Below are positions 1 to 11,105 of a DNA stretch of 64,000 bases, one piece after another. A model generated the notes under the pieces. The model was not told the origin of the DNA, searched no databases, and saw nothing but the letters and a program-made list of their open reading frames with translations. Each line of letters begins with the position of its first letter. Position 1 is the stretch's first letter. Both the position numbers and the translations under genes were made by a program. Origin of the DNA: Cycas panzhihuaensis (taxonomy: Eukaryota; Cycadophyta); assembly GCA_023213395.1 (NCBI GenBank), contig CM041465.1, positions 208,265,741-208,329,740 of the forward strand, written 5' to 3'.

Positions 1-1006
1 TTAATTCAACAGTTCAATTACACAAGGGCTGGAATGCATTCCTGAGCATTCCAGCAACATACAGTCCTTTTGTACATATGCGTACCCAGATGGTACTTAT
101 CACATATCCATGCTCCAATCGGCTATCATGCGTACTGTCTCCTGCACCTTTGCGTACCCGTGATATCCGGCTCTCACCCTAACCAGGTGAATCATGCATA
201 CCTCCTTAAGTACTCATGTTGGTACCTTTTGGCTGAAGGGTTATAAGCTTTGTCATAACCGTACCCCTCCAGTCATGCGTACCTCTTCAGTTTATGCGTA
301 CCTCTTCACTTAATCCTTTGTTTAACCTTAATTAATTCTTTCCTTTGGGTTCGTACGTCCAAATGCGTCGTCAGCACCTCCCTGTGTCTTCACCGTCCCT
401 GAGTCATGCGCATCGCCGCTTGATTCGGTTTTGCAGCCGCCGTGCGCTCCTCGCATGCATCTGCCTGTGCACGCACCGCCATACGCAATGCTCGTTTTAC
501 GCGTTTTGCCTCGCGTGCATTCTGCACGGTCCGTACCTGCACAACTCGGGTTCTCTGACCTACCTCTGGTCCTCACACAGCCATTGAGTCAATTTTAATG
601 CCAACAATTACCAACTCCAATGTTCATTAAGCTTGACCTATTGAATGAACTGGTCGGATTACCAAACAATGGGAAGGAAGTCAACATTGTACTGAAGACT
701 TGAAACACTTCCACGTTGTAAAAGGAAGAGTTAATGGTGAAAGTAACATGCCCCAAAGAAGGACAAGACTCCCAAGGCATTTGCATAGAGCTATTGCTCA
801 ACCTGGTTCAAGAATGGATTGTTTAAATTTTGATACAAATAGTTGTTGGATACACTTCGTGCAGTGCGTGCCTCTCAAGTTGTGGAGCATTGTCCAAGTA
901 ATAGCAGCTAATATAATTTTATCGAAGATCATAATCAATGATAAGATCAAGCAATGTGGGACCCTTATTAAGAGTGCTTAGCAAAATTTCACCATTATTC
1001 ATTCTT
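1..1006. other. Unassigned stretch left of the first element
   Basis: No gene or element is recognised. Short open frames occur, but none has a familiar motif. The first 305 bases hold five copies of a GCGTAC core, mostly preceded by AT (near 80, 130, 152, 277 and 296). Two of them extend to GCGTACCTCTTCA. The part at 345-590 is richer in GC than what follows and could be a fragment of an old element. The last five bases before the next element (GCTTA, 1007-1011) are its target-site duplication. Confidence 0.4.
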
Positions 1007-1011
1007 GCTTA

Positions 1012-2007
1012 TGTTGGAGGATAATGTTTAATGTGTAAGTGTCCAATTATGCAGTGCACACTTGTGCATTTAAATGGTCATTAGATTATTGGTCAAGGTG
1101 TTATGTGGGTGGTTGGGTATGAGGTTATTTATCCCACATGTAACACATGTTGTCATACTCCCTCCCATTTATGATGTATAAATAAGTGGTTGAGGTAGAG
1201 TAAAACATATTGAGAAAAGATGGAGTCTATTATGATATTATTGTTTGATGGAACAAATGAAGATTGACTCTATATGGTACTAGTTATATCTGGAAACTGC
1301 AAACAAAATATACTAAAATCTGTATAAAGAAAGTTCTATCTACCAAAATGCATAGATAATCAACTGCTATAACTTCCAATTGTATAGAAACTACCTTCGA
1401 ATACATGGTTCAATCAACGTTGATCAATTTCATTTCTGGAACAAGTCTACCTAGAAAATGAGTTGAGTACCAAAGCAACTTTATTCATGTTTGAGGTAAC
1501 CAATTCGTAGTTCCTTCATTTACATTTAAGACAACCAACTTATGATTCCTTCAATAATAAAAAAATATGCTTTTATAAAACATCTTTTACTAAACGATAA
1601 TGATATAACTACTAGCAAACAAATACCAAATGTGATTGTTCATTTTGGTTTCCCACTGCACTTATGGGATGGTACACTTGTCAAGGAATCACTGGTAGTC
1701 TAGTCTAGGATCTAGTCAACATGCTTCATACACTAAGATCATCACAGATTTATTCAAAATTCCATACAATAAAGTCACAGATTACGGACAACAGTACAAT
1801 ACACAATCAATATACATCATTCAATCCTCATAGAACATATAGAATCATCATTTTCCACGTAACTCTTCCTTTATTAAGCATGGAGATATTGTGATGTACT
1901 TCCTTTCATATTGAGTTAATGCTATCATGTTGTATTACTCTTGAATATTGAATGCTCTTGAATGTTTTCCATTGAATATTGAATGCTCTCTATGCAATAA
2001 TTTAAAA
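1012..2007 (+). repeat. 5' LTR of the composite element, with an internal insertion
   Basis: It matches the 385-bp 3' LTR at 18633-19017 in two blocks, 1012 to about 1242 and about 1882-2007. The first block is about 95% identical by eye. A TATA-box sequence, TGTATAAATA, lies near 1176-1185. The LTR ends at 2007, directly before the primer-binding site. The extra length, about 611 bp, is a separate insertion. Confidence 0.85.
1243..1881. other. About 0.6-kb sequence inserted in the 5' LTR
   Basis: This segment is absent from the matching 3' LTR, where GATATTATTGTT runs straight into GTTGAGATATTATGATG. It is AT-rich, has no long ORF, and I see no terminal inverted repeats or clear target-site duplication. 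It could be a small non-autonomous element or filler DNA from break repair. The borders are good to about ten bases. Confidence 0.6.
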
Positions 2008-2019
2008 TGGTATCAGAGC
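2008..2019 (+). promoter_or_regulatory. Primer-binding site, initiator-Met tRNA type
   Basis: TGGTATCAGAGC directly follows the LTR end at 2007. This is the standard plant copia primer site, complementary to the 3' end of initiator methionine tRNA. It fixes the left LTR border and the plus orientation. Confidence 0.9.
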
Positions 2020-2860
2020 AGGTTGGTCGCCAAGTCTATCCTTGTGCAGGTTCATCATTTTTGTGTTTAGAGGTGGAGGTGGCTCCGTAAAGCTGAGTGT
2101 CATTTGGGTTCGCTTGTAGAAGATGCAATTCTAAAGCCATCTTTGTTGCCAAGGAGGGTGCGTGAAGTAGGGTTGCTGGCAAGGAGGATGCGTGAAGAAG
2201 AGTTATGCTACTTCACCAAACGTCATAGAACTGGGTGCATCCTACTCCACCCTCTCTCTCTTTACACTTCTACCCCATGTACTCTAAAAGAAAAACTTAT
2301 TAAAGAGAAAGCGTTTCGTTTCCTAGCTTGCATACATGCTTGTGCATCATATATAGATGAAAACCTACCATAGACTAATCATTATTTTTCCTCTCACATC
2401 TAAAAGCAAAAACTTCCATATTCTCCCTATTCTCTTAAACTTGCATATCGCATTTGGGGAAGGATTTAAAAGGTATTTTCCTTTTGTTTCTTGCATAATT
2501 AGGAAATATTATTACATTCCACTCCATTTATTACATTAAAGAAAAAATGAAAAAGAAGTTAATCGTAAATAGGTAGTTTTTATACTCTCCTATTCCTTTC
2601 ACTCTTGTGAAACGACCCCTTGAGAGGAAAAAGAAATGAGAGTGAGGGAGAGTAGCTAGTTTGCTTTCTCATAGTCATTTGCTTTTTTTTTTTCCATAAA
2701 TAATACAACAATTATTATTATCTTCAACACAAACCTATTTTACAACAAATAAGAAAATAACTTCCTACCTTTCTCCTTCCTCCCACATCTAAGAAGAAGT
2801 GCAAACCCTAGCTACAATTGAATGGTTGCAACATCCCCTCACCCCCTATGACTTGACACC
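2020..2860 (+). other. Leader fragment of the composite element
   Basis: Sequence between the primer-binding site and the inserted Tat LTR. Short open frames at 2104-2373 and 2357-2539 have no recognisable domain. It is probably the first part of the untranslated leader whose continuation lies after the nested insertions, up to the gag ORF near 17366. Confidence 0.45.
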
Positions 2861-5640
2861 TGTTTCCTAGCTACCGGGAATGGGCGTGGACATGTTGACC
2901 CAGGTAAGTGCAGGTACGCTTCTGTCCTTTGCCTTGGTCAATTCAAGAAAGGTAAATTGAAGTGCCTCTTTGTTTTCATTGCATGATTGACTGGTTCATT
3001 TGCATGACCATTATGCATCTGCTGCTTGATCATACTGCATGATATCATTTTAGCTTATGACGATTTAGGGACATGGATCCCATGGCACTCCACAACCCTC
3101 CTACATGTCTCCACGTCATCCCAAGCATAGATCATCCCTTGTGATCCGCTAACCATTCCATTGACACGCCTCAACCTTTAGCACCTCGCCTAGGTGTGGT
3201 TGGCATTTCCTCATTTGTTTACCGACTTTGTGGTACTTCACCCAACGTAGGTCTCTTTGGTCCCATGACTATCTCCAGCCACCTGGACAGAGTGTAATAC
3301 CCCCCTAGGCCTAGAGTACCTCTCCTTTTGGGCTCCCAACCCTTTCTTCTTTTTATTTTACTTGTGCTATTTCCGCACCGCGATGAATATCACGGTACCG
3401 TAGTAAAATTTGCGGTACCGTAAAGTTTACCATAGGGTGACTATCATATACTATTTTTTTAAATCTGTCGTGGCAAATTTCACATTTATTGCGAATTCGC
3501 CACATGTGAGATGAGTATTCCCAGCCCAAGTTGAACCCTAATCGCTCGATTGAGCTAGGGTTGGGTTTAAAACCCAAAAATGCCCTTATTTCTTTTTCTG
3601 CCACTCTAAAAAAAACTCTCTCTCACTCATTCCTCACATCTCTCTACATAAGCGCCCTACAACACTTAGCATACCAGCTCTCTAGCCTGAGATCAACCCT
3701 GTGCAACTCCAGATCCGCAGCAGTAAGCTTGAAACAAGGCTTCCTCAAGGAAAGATATGCTTCAAGCTCGCCTCCAAGCACAACTATCACACTTATCTTC
3801 AGATCTTGCAGCCTCCATAGGGTTTCACCTGCAAATTTTACAAGGCTGCCCTTATTCACTATTCTCTCAGGTAGATCTGCTCCTCATCTACCCATAGCAG
3901 GTATTCCTTCCTTTTCATTTCACTTTGTCCCCTTTAGATTGTTGAAAAGTGGTTTGAATACCCTACAACACCCCCATCTCTCAATTTTCTTATTGCACAT
4001 GGGAGACAAACCCTCATCTTTTCTTGCTTGTCAATCATTCCTTCCAGCTCTTCCCGAGTTTCTCCAAGGAGGCAGCAAGGAAGAGGTCTCAAAAGGGTGA
4101 GTGAAAGGAGCCAAGGCAGGTTCCATAACCCAACTAGCCTTCTCCTCAAGGGCAACCCCCTTCTCCCCTTTCCTCTTTCTCCTCCATGCTTCCCTTGGGT
4201 TGCCAAAGAGCTTAGGAAGAGGTCACTGGCAAGAACGCGTCTGTGACCTATTGCTTTGCTTGCTCTCAACTCTGTGGGCCTCACATGGGCAAGAATTGCA
4301 ACCCCTAGTCAAACCCTACCTATCTTTGGGTGTTAGATTAGTTAGAGTTTGCAAAAGTTGCACATTGCAACTTTTGCAACATTAGCAGCATTTACAACTT
4401 TGTTGCAACTTGTCACCCATACGTTGAGCCTTTATTGTACCATCTTTGCTTGTTGTGTTTGTGCTTGGCCAACATGGAGGTTTGTGATCTTAGAGGGTTA
4501 GCCATTCCGAGGCTAACCACCGCCTCTTTCCCTTCTCGTCTTTCTTGAATAAAGAGAAGCTGAAGGTTGTTTTTTTTTTAATACAAAAGTCTCTTTTGGT
4601 TAGGGAAATGTGCTTTGTTTTATTTTATATATTTTATATACACATACATTTTGTACCTTAGCAGCCCCGTGGGAAGGGGAAACATCACTTGATTGCAGGT
4701 CTCCTTTTTGTTGTGTGTGGAGAAGGAAGGAAGCGTATCAACCCAGGTATGTTCTTACCCTTCTCTTTGATATTACCTTTGAGTCTTTTGTATAGTTCTT
4801 TCCTTATTTCCTTTCCGCTTTTTTCCTTTCAAACTTGGGGAAGGTAAGGAAGCCCCCCCTACCCTCATCCGCTAGCATCACCACATCATGCCGCCTGCAT
4901 TCAGGGATAGCAAGAGGAAGGCGAATGCAACAAAGAGAAAGTGCTCCTCTAATCGCACGGCTCTCCAGGTGCGTCGCATACTCTCTTTTCACTACTTGTT
5001 CTCTTGCTTAAGTTTGTTTACCTACATGCATAACACATAAAAGGGAAAAGAAAAAAAGAGAACTTGCATACATTGATTGCACATACTCGATTCGCTTACC
5101 CATTCAGGAAAGTGCATTAAGTAGAAGCCATACTCATTTGCATTCTCGTTTGTTGCACGTGCTTCCACTTAGGCTTGCGCCTCTTCCATGCACCTAGTAA
5201 TCCCTTGGCTAGTTCCTTACTTTCTTGCATTTGAAAACAAAGGAGAGTGAGGACATTGCATTAGTGAGTAAACGAGCGTGCTTTCATTCATGTTATCTTG
5301 TCTTTTCCTTTTGAAGGAGCCCCCTTTATCCTACGCGAGGATCCATTCCCTCACTTTATTTCACCTCCCTCCTCAGCCATCCAAGGGCAGGAGGGCCTAT
5401 CCCTTGAGATTACTCGGGAAACCGAGGATATCCCTCATTTCTTCCACCCTCCAAACCAAAGTTGAGTTACCCAAAAGGGAGTTGTGCACCATTTGCAGGT
5501 CCCGAACGTGCGTTCCGACATGCGGACGCCCTTTGCAAGTGATCTCCTCCACTTGGCGAGTTGATCTTTATTTTCGAGACTCCTCGTTGATTAATCGAAC
5601 CTCAACCAAGTATGGTTACTACCCCATAGGTGCGATTCCA
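2861..5640 (+). repeat. 5' LTR of the truncated Tat element
   Basis: It starts TGTTTCCTAGCTACCGGGAA and ends ATTCCA at 5640, matching (in reverse complement) the LTRs at 32679-35421 and 46952-49724. Near 3375-3430 it carries two GGTACCG blocks, the second followed by AAGTTTACC, equivalent to a block in the other LTRs. The 189-aa open frame at 3531-4100 lies inside the LTR and is not conserved as a protein in the other copies. Confidence 0.85.
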
Positions 5641-5641
5641 C

Positions 5642-5659
5642 CGACAACCCTACTGGGGA
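5642..5659 (+). promoter_or_regulatory. Primer-binding site of the Tat element (degraded)
   Basis: The sequence CGACAACCCTACTGGGGA corresponds to the clearer site TGGCGACCATACTGGGGA in the second Tat copy, and both sit one base after an LTR ending TTCCA. Tat/Ogre elements commonly use a primer site of this shape, usually attributed to an Arg tRNA. The tRNA was not checked here. Confidence 0.65.
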
Positions 5660-5796
5660 CCCGCCAGTAAGGGATCAATCCTTTCCTGTTGGTGCTGCTT
5701 CTTCTTGGTAGCTCTCTTTAGTTTGTTGGGCAGCCCCCAACACTCCAACTACTTTATTTCTTCCTCTTTCTTCCAACCTATAGGCGGAACTTGTAT

Positions 5797-8060
5797 GCGA
5801 CGATTCTCACATTGCTTACGAGGTCTACCTCCATTGTTGGAAGACTCTTCATATCACTCCCTTCCTTCGTTGGATTCCAATTTGACTGTGGAGGGCTTTC
5901 CCTCGGATTGGGCATATCATGCCTACGTATCCGAATCACATGAGTCTTCTACCTCTTTCCAAGGGCCCACCAAGAGGGTGAGGACCCTGTCTTTTATCTG
6001 GGTGACCAAGAACACCCACAAGTTCACCACCTCTCTACTCATGAAGTAGAGGTCTCTTCTCCTCTAGAGTTCCACCACCCTGGTGGTGATCCTCATGAGT
6101 ATCGTCCCGTGGAGTTCGCCTCATATGAGGTTCCTTCTACCTCTTATGGTCAAGCAGATACTTCTCCTGTGGATATTGTCGAAGCCCTTAGCTAATGCTT
6201 CCAAGCCACTCGCCTCCAACCACATCCCAAGTAGTTCGAGACCATCTTGTGAAGCGTTGTGCTTCCTTCTTCTACATCCACCTTACCTCGTCCATCCCAT
6301 CCAACTCCTCTACCTACGATGAGTTTGCCTTTTGTCCCATCATCCTCTCCTCATGGCCCATGCTCCTTGAGGACCACCCAAGGCATGTCCTCTTCCCAAC
6401 TTGGGTTGAGCATGCCTCCTTCTAGTCAAATGACTACGCCTCCACTGACTATAGTTTATCCACCACCTATTAGATCTAGGGGACCCATATGCGCCCCTAC
6501 TTCTAGCCATGTGGGGCTCGCCCCCACACACTCTCAAGTTCAGCCTAGAGATTCTTCCCTTTATGTACCTCCAGGCTACATCTCTCAATCGTGGGGGCAC
6601 GACAAGGGAAACTCCCTTCTAGCTTATTGGGTTGACCCTTTGCACCCATATGGGGTCACACCACCCACGAGCAGCCCATATGGGTAAAACCCAGTCCCAC
6701 ACCCCTCTTTTCCATCCTCCTATGTCATACCTCATGTTGCGCCTTTGCAAGGAGGGTAAGTCCCCTCCCAAGGCACTTTCTCTCAAGCTCCTTTCCAACA
6801 AGGGGCATTTTCTCAAGGAGGGATGGGTCCCTCACCCCCATCTGCTCCTATCTATGTTCCTTCAAATGCGGGACTAGTGTCTTCTCACCAAATGGAAGGA
6901 GGCCGATATCCCCTTTCGAATCAAATTCCCCAAGAAGGATTTGGGCAACCTTGTCCACCTCCTCTTCCATCTCTCATCAATCCTATGGTCCAGTTAAGGG
7001 CACGCCCCTTTATGGACTATAGATCGACACCCCTAACTATTGAGGCGCTAAGGACCAACTTACCACCTCACCCTCCCGAGGTTCCCAAATTTGATGGAAC
7101 CTCATCACAAGACCCAATGGAGCATGTATGTAGCTTCTCTTACTAAGCCTATGACCATATCCTTATGAAACTCTTCCCACAATCCCTCCAAGGTGATGCC
7201 CTTAAGTGGTTGTATCGCCTGCCAGCACATTCTATCTTTTCATTCCAATAACTCATGGACGAATTCGTCAACTATTTTGATGTAGCTCTTCTATTCGAGA
7301 GAAGAATGAAAGCCCTCTTGTCTCTTAAACAAGGTCACGTTGAGTTGAATTGTGTGACTTTGTGAGATGCTTTCATAACCTTCTTCACTCCACAAAGGCA
7401 ACTTTGCCTGAGGAGCTAAAGAGGGACCTTTTTGTTAACACTCTTCGCCCAGAAGTTCACGTTGAAGTCCTTAAAATGGGGGCAACAACGTGTGACTCCG
7501 CCATAGCCAAGTGCTTGGCATTTGAGGCAATTGAGATCTAAGCCAGACTCAAGAAGCCTCCCAAGCCCTCACAACTACGTGAGGCACCTCCACCACCACG
7601 AGAGACTAAAATGTAACAGCCTGCCAAATCTTCTTCCCATCCGACTGAGAAGACTTTGGATCCTCTCACTTCTGCTATACGTTCATTCGAATGTACCATG
7701 AAGGAGCTAAAACTCCAGGCTCCTTAATCCCCTACCTCACATAAACTAGTTCACCAGGCTTCTCAAGCCGCTCCTCCCAAGGGTGGAAACACCCAATCTT
7801 GTCAAGCGAGGAAGCTTGATTCCTCTCTAGAGAAGAAATGGTGTTCCATCCATGGGGAATGTTTCCATGAAGATTCACAATGCCAGGCCCAACACCATAG
7901 AGCCGCCCTGCAACGTGATTCTTCTCCCAAACGGGCATCTAGGCCCAACTTAGACCAGCCAGTCCATAAGGATCCTTTTCCCAAGCACGGGGAATGTGAT
8001 CGCAACAACCAACAAAAAGGTAACCGAAACAGAGAAAGATCCCCAAACCCTCACCCTTTT
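5797..8060 (+). pseudogene. gag: Tat gag, broken by stops and frameshifts
   Basis: The reading starts at ATG 5797 (MRRFSHCLRGLPPLLED), the same start as the second Tat copy at 46787. The N-terminal part is rich in Pro and Ser. The Retrotrans_gag core appears as disconnected pieces around 7020-7540, with PRSLQGDALKW-like and LHSTKATLPEELKRDLFVNT segments. A Cys/His cluster (WCSIHGECFHEDSQC, about 7841-7885) follows in place of a standard CCHC knuckle. At least four in-frame stops or shifts separate the pieces. The product would be the structural capsid precursor. It is not translatable as it stands. Confidence 0.75.
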
Positions 8061-8154
8061 TAAACCAAGGGAAGGGTGCAAGGAACTCATCCTCTTCCTC
8101 TGGTTCTCTCGACTATCACCCTCCCTCATCTTTTCAATCCTGGAACAAGGGAAA

Positions 8155-9714
8155 AAAGGTTATCCAAATACATGAGACCACGCCATTATACGCCCTAACC
8201 CGATCTCAAGTAGTTAAAGAGGCGAACGATGCCTCTTTTTCCACACCTCATCTTGATCCTCTTTTGGAGGTTCCTCCTCTAGAAGTCCCTGCACTTCCCA
8301 AGACCGTTCCCATGTGCCCTGGTCGTTACGACTTTCGAAGGGCTCTTCCCCAACCCACCGCAAAGGGGAAGCCTTTCTCTATTGTCGATGAACTTCACAC
8401 TGTGGCTGCATGGATGTCCATGATGGTCGTCTTGAGAAGTTGCCCTAAACAATGTACACTCCTTTTGGAAGCCTTGGGATTGGGTGACGCATCTATTCAT
8501 GCCTTGGGCGTCACCCTAAGTCGTGGTCCTGTCATCTCTTTCGACCTCAAGGATCTTCCCCCAACTAGTGAAAGGGAACGCCAATGGCATTTCCCCTTCA
8601 CCATAACTATTGACACTCTCGATTGCAATCTACGAAGAACCGTTGTAGACAAGGGTTCTTCCGTCAATGCCATGTCCCTGTGCGTCATGCAAGAGCTAGG
8701 CATTTCAGACCTCGAACCGATTCCATGGCGATGCCAAGGCTACAATGGTAGCGAAAAGACACCCTTGGGATCTGTGTCCATTCGACTTACCCTTGAGGAC
8801 AAGACTGTCCTCACTGACATTGTAGTCCTCGACATGGACGTTGACTACAACCTCTTATTAGGACGCCCATGGCTTGACTAAATGGGAGCCGTGTGTCGTC
8901 CCGATGGGGACAACTTAAATTCATCCATGAGGGGTGAATGAGGGTTATCTTTCAGGAGCCTCTTCCTACTAAACAACCTCGTCAACCTCGTTAAGCAGTT
9001 CATGGTCAGGCAAAGGGTGACAAGGGTCTTTGTACCTATGCTTCCGCTAGTTCTATCGACATTCCTAATTCGTCCCCTTTGGAAGAAGGTCCTTCATCTT
9101 CTTCCTCCAATCTTATACGCTTCGCCCATATTGGTGTGGGGAGCTATGGGTATCTCGCCATGCTTAGCGACAACGAGTCTAACGGCGAGAATGAGGACTT
9201 TCCTCATCCCATATCTCTCCTAGGCACGAGTAGGGGGCACTTCCCTCGTTTTAGGTCCTGACCTGAACCCCCCACCATTGAAGAAACTAGTTCTTCCCTT
9301 GGATCGCATGTTATCACTCCTACCAACTAGACGATCTCTCGTATCATTGTGTCTCCCTCTTCATCGCCCCCTGTAGGCAATGAAGCTGGGAACCTCCTGT
9401 CACTCCTCATAGGAGGACTCCTTCCGACTCTTCCGAAGAGTCCCTTGGATATGTCAAGTGATGGGTCAGCCACTACAGTCCCATTGCTCCTTCTACTCCT
9501 CCCTCCTCACCTTCTCGAGGTGTGGTCATCCATGAGGTGGACTACTTCGAGAATGACAAGGCTTTGCTCGAGCATTTAGCAGGCTTCGTGCCCAATTTCC
9601 CTTCTGGTCACCATAGGCTTAGTCATCAGAAGATCTTAGTTTTTGGGTCATCTCTCATCGACCCAAGACCATCTCCTATTCCACCCCCTCCTATTGACTG
9701 AGCCCCCTTCACTT
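8155..9714 (+). pseudogene. Tat protease and protease-RT linker, decayed
   Basis: An open frame of about 205 codons (8264-8881, no ATG) holds the retropepsin signature VDKGSSVNAM, with Lys where family members usually have Ser or Asn, followed by the typical LLLGRPWLD strand. The equivalent in the second copy reads VDNGSSVNAM. Beyond a stop at 8879, fragments of a Ser-rich acidic linker (near 9080-9260) match the second copy at 43266-43595. Protease cleaves the gag-pol precursor in active elements. The altered active-site context and the stop say this one is dead. Confidence 0.7.
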
Positions 9715-10290
9715 CAAGGAAGGGAATGCCATGTGCATGGGGGAAACCAAGGACATAGTACTTGCCTCGGGTAAGGTCATAAAGGTGGGAGCAGAATGCT
9801 CTCCTGATGAAATGAAGGAATACACCCTTCTATTCTAGGAATTCAGAGATGTCTTCGCATGGGATTATTCCGATATGAAGAGAATAGACCCTTCTATCGT
9901 TACCCACAATCTTACCACCATTCCAAGTGCTCGCCTCGTGCGTCAAAAACAACGCCCTCTTCATCCCAAACTTTTAGCTGTCGTCAAGATAGAAGTTGAA
10001 AAACTCCTAAACATAGGGTTAATCACTTCTATAGACTACCCCAAGTGGGTGTCCAACATTGTCCCAGTCGCCAAAAAGAATAGGACAATTAGGATATGCA
10101 TTTATTTTTTAGACATCAACAATGCGTGTCCTAAGGACAACTTCCCATTCCCCTTCATCGATCAAATCATTGATCAAACCGCCAGTTTTGAGGCCCTGTC
10201 CCTAATGGACGGCTTCTCAGGCTATAACCAAATCCAAATTTCTCTCGAAGACCATCACAAGACAGCCTTCACTACCTCTTGGGGTGAAGG
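9715..10290 (+). pseudogene. Tat reverse transcriptase, N-terminal fragment
   Basis: The segment from EFRDVFAWDYSDM through KWVSNIVPVAKKN and DINNACPKDNFPFPFIDQII to MDGFSGYNQIQI is the fingers/palm start of a Ty3/gypsy RT. It breaks off after KTAFTTSWG, where RT would continue, and changes into unrelated sequence before the YxDD box. An in-frame TAG (about 9837) interrupts the upstream part. The match to 42341-42610 in the second Tat copy is close. Confidence 0.8.
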
Positions 10291-10597
10291 AAGGATGGAT
10301 CTAAGGAATAAATCACTCATATGCGCACAATGGCAATGGAGAATAAAAAAGAGATGATAACAAGATATGAGAGCAAGCTTGGACGTGAGAATAAATAATG
10401 ACCCCCTCCTTGAGATTTCACCTTTTATTATTGAGGGTGAGCATTAGGGTTAGGATTTTTCCGCCTAATGACACGAACCTAAAATTACATCTAAATGCAC
10501 ATAAAGTACATTTCATTAAGAGACTAATGCTAATAATATATCTTAAGGTCACATAATTAATCCACACAAATGACCTTGATACATTAACCTCTTTCAA

Positions 10598-10609
10598 TCC
10601 TCCCCTTAA
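10598..10609 (-). other. Polypurine tract of the copia element
   Basis: The minus strand reads TTAAGGGGAGGA, followed by a candidate LTR start TGAAAG. The core TTAAGGGGAGG is identical to the tract used by the gag-only elements at 19498 and 30184. Confidence 0.65.
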
Positions 10610-10856
10610 TGGTGGAAGGTCATTTTTGAGAAAATCTATTCTATAAGGTCTTCATTTGAGCCTCATTATTACATTGAAATTTTAAATGACACTTTTGTGG
10701 GAAAACCCTCATGGGAAATAAAAACCCATGAACTTTTTAAGATCTATAGCCCCTTTTATAAATCAAAATGGCTAAGGTGGCTTTTTGATGTAGTCTGATA
10801 GCCAAGCAGCTTAAATGTGTAGCTTAATCCGCTAGGCCTCCATATACTATTTGGTC

Positions 10857-11010
10857 ATCCCCTATGCCCATTTTGGGTTTTCATAGGTTTTGATTTTCTA
10901 AAACTATTACAACCCTTATCCTTCCGTGCCCACATGGGGTTTTCACAAAGAGGATAGAGCAGAGACTTACTCTTATTCTTTCGCGGCCACAAGGGATTTT
11001 CATAAAGAGA
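10857..11010 (-). repeat. Three spaced repeats in the copia 3' untranslated region
   Basis: Three related units of about 36 bp start at 10857, 10918 and 10975, at spacings of 61 and 57 bp. On the minus strand each contains a TGAAAACCC-like core followed by a GGGC or TGGGC stretch. They lie between the RNase H stop (11106) and the polypurine tract. Similar repeated modules are known from 3' regions of plant copia elements, but the role here is unknown. Confidence 0.6.
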
Positions 11011-11105
11011 ATAACGTATGATGATCCTGTTGCCATCTTCTTTGATCACTCGAAGATGGAGGCCCTAAGACCGAGCTACCTTCAGAACTATTCAAACTTC
11101 ACCTT

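Larger units (their letters stand above)
2861..10290 (+). mobile_element. Truncated Ty3/gypsy element, Tat lineage
   Basis: It consists of a 2.78-kb 5' LTR, a Tat-type primer-binding site, a degraded gag, a protease region and the start of reverse transcriptase. It stops abruptly near 10290 inside RT, where unrelated copia-type sequence begins. No RNase H, integrase or 3' LTR follows, so the 3' half is lost. It is a diverged relative of the complete element at 32679-49724: LTR ends and protein segments correspond throughout. Many stops and frameshifts show that it is dead. Confidence 0.85.

Noticed and set aside
2008-2019. tRNA gene at TGGTATCAGAGC sites
   Set aside because: These are primer-binding sites at LTR ends. 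No cloverleaf surrounds them.
3531-4100. 189-codon plus-strand ORF
   Set aside because: It lies wholly in a Tat LTR. The other two LTR copies do not keep the protein, and no domain is recognisable.
10292-10354. Exact left end of the copia LTR
   Set aside because: Several TG starts are possible, and no right LTR exists to decide between them.
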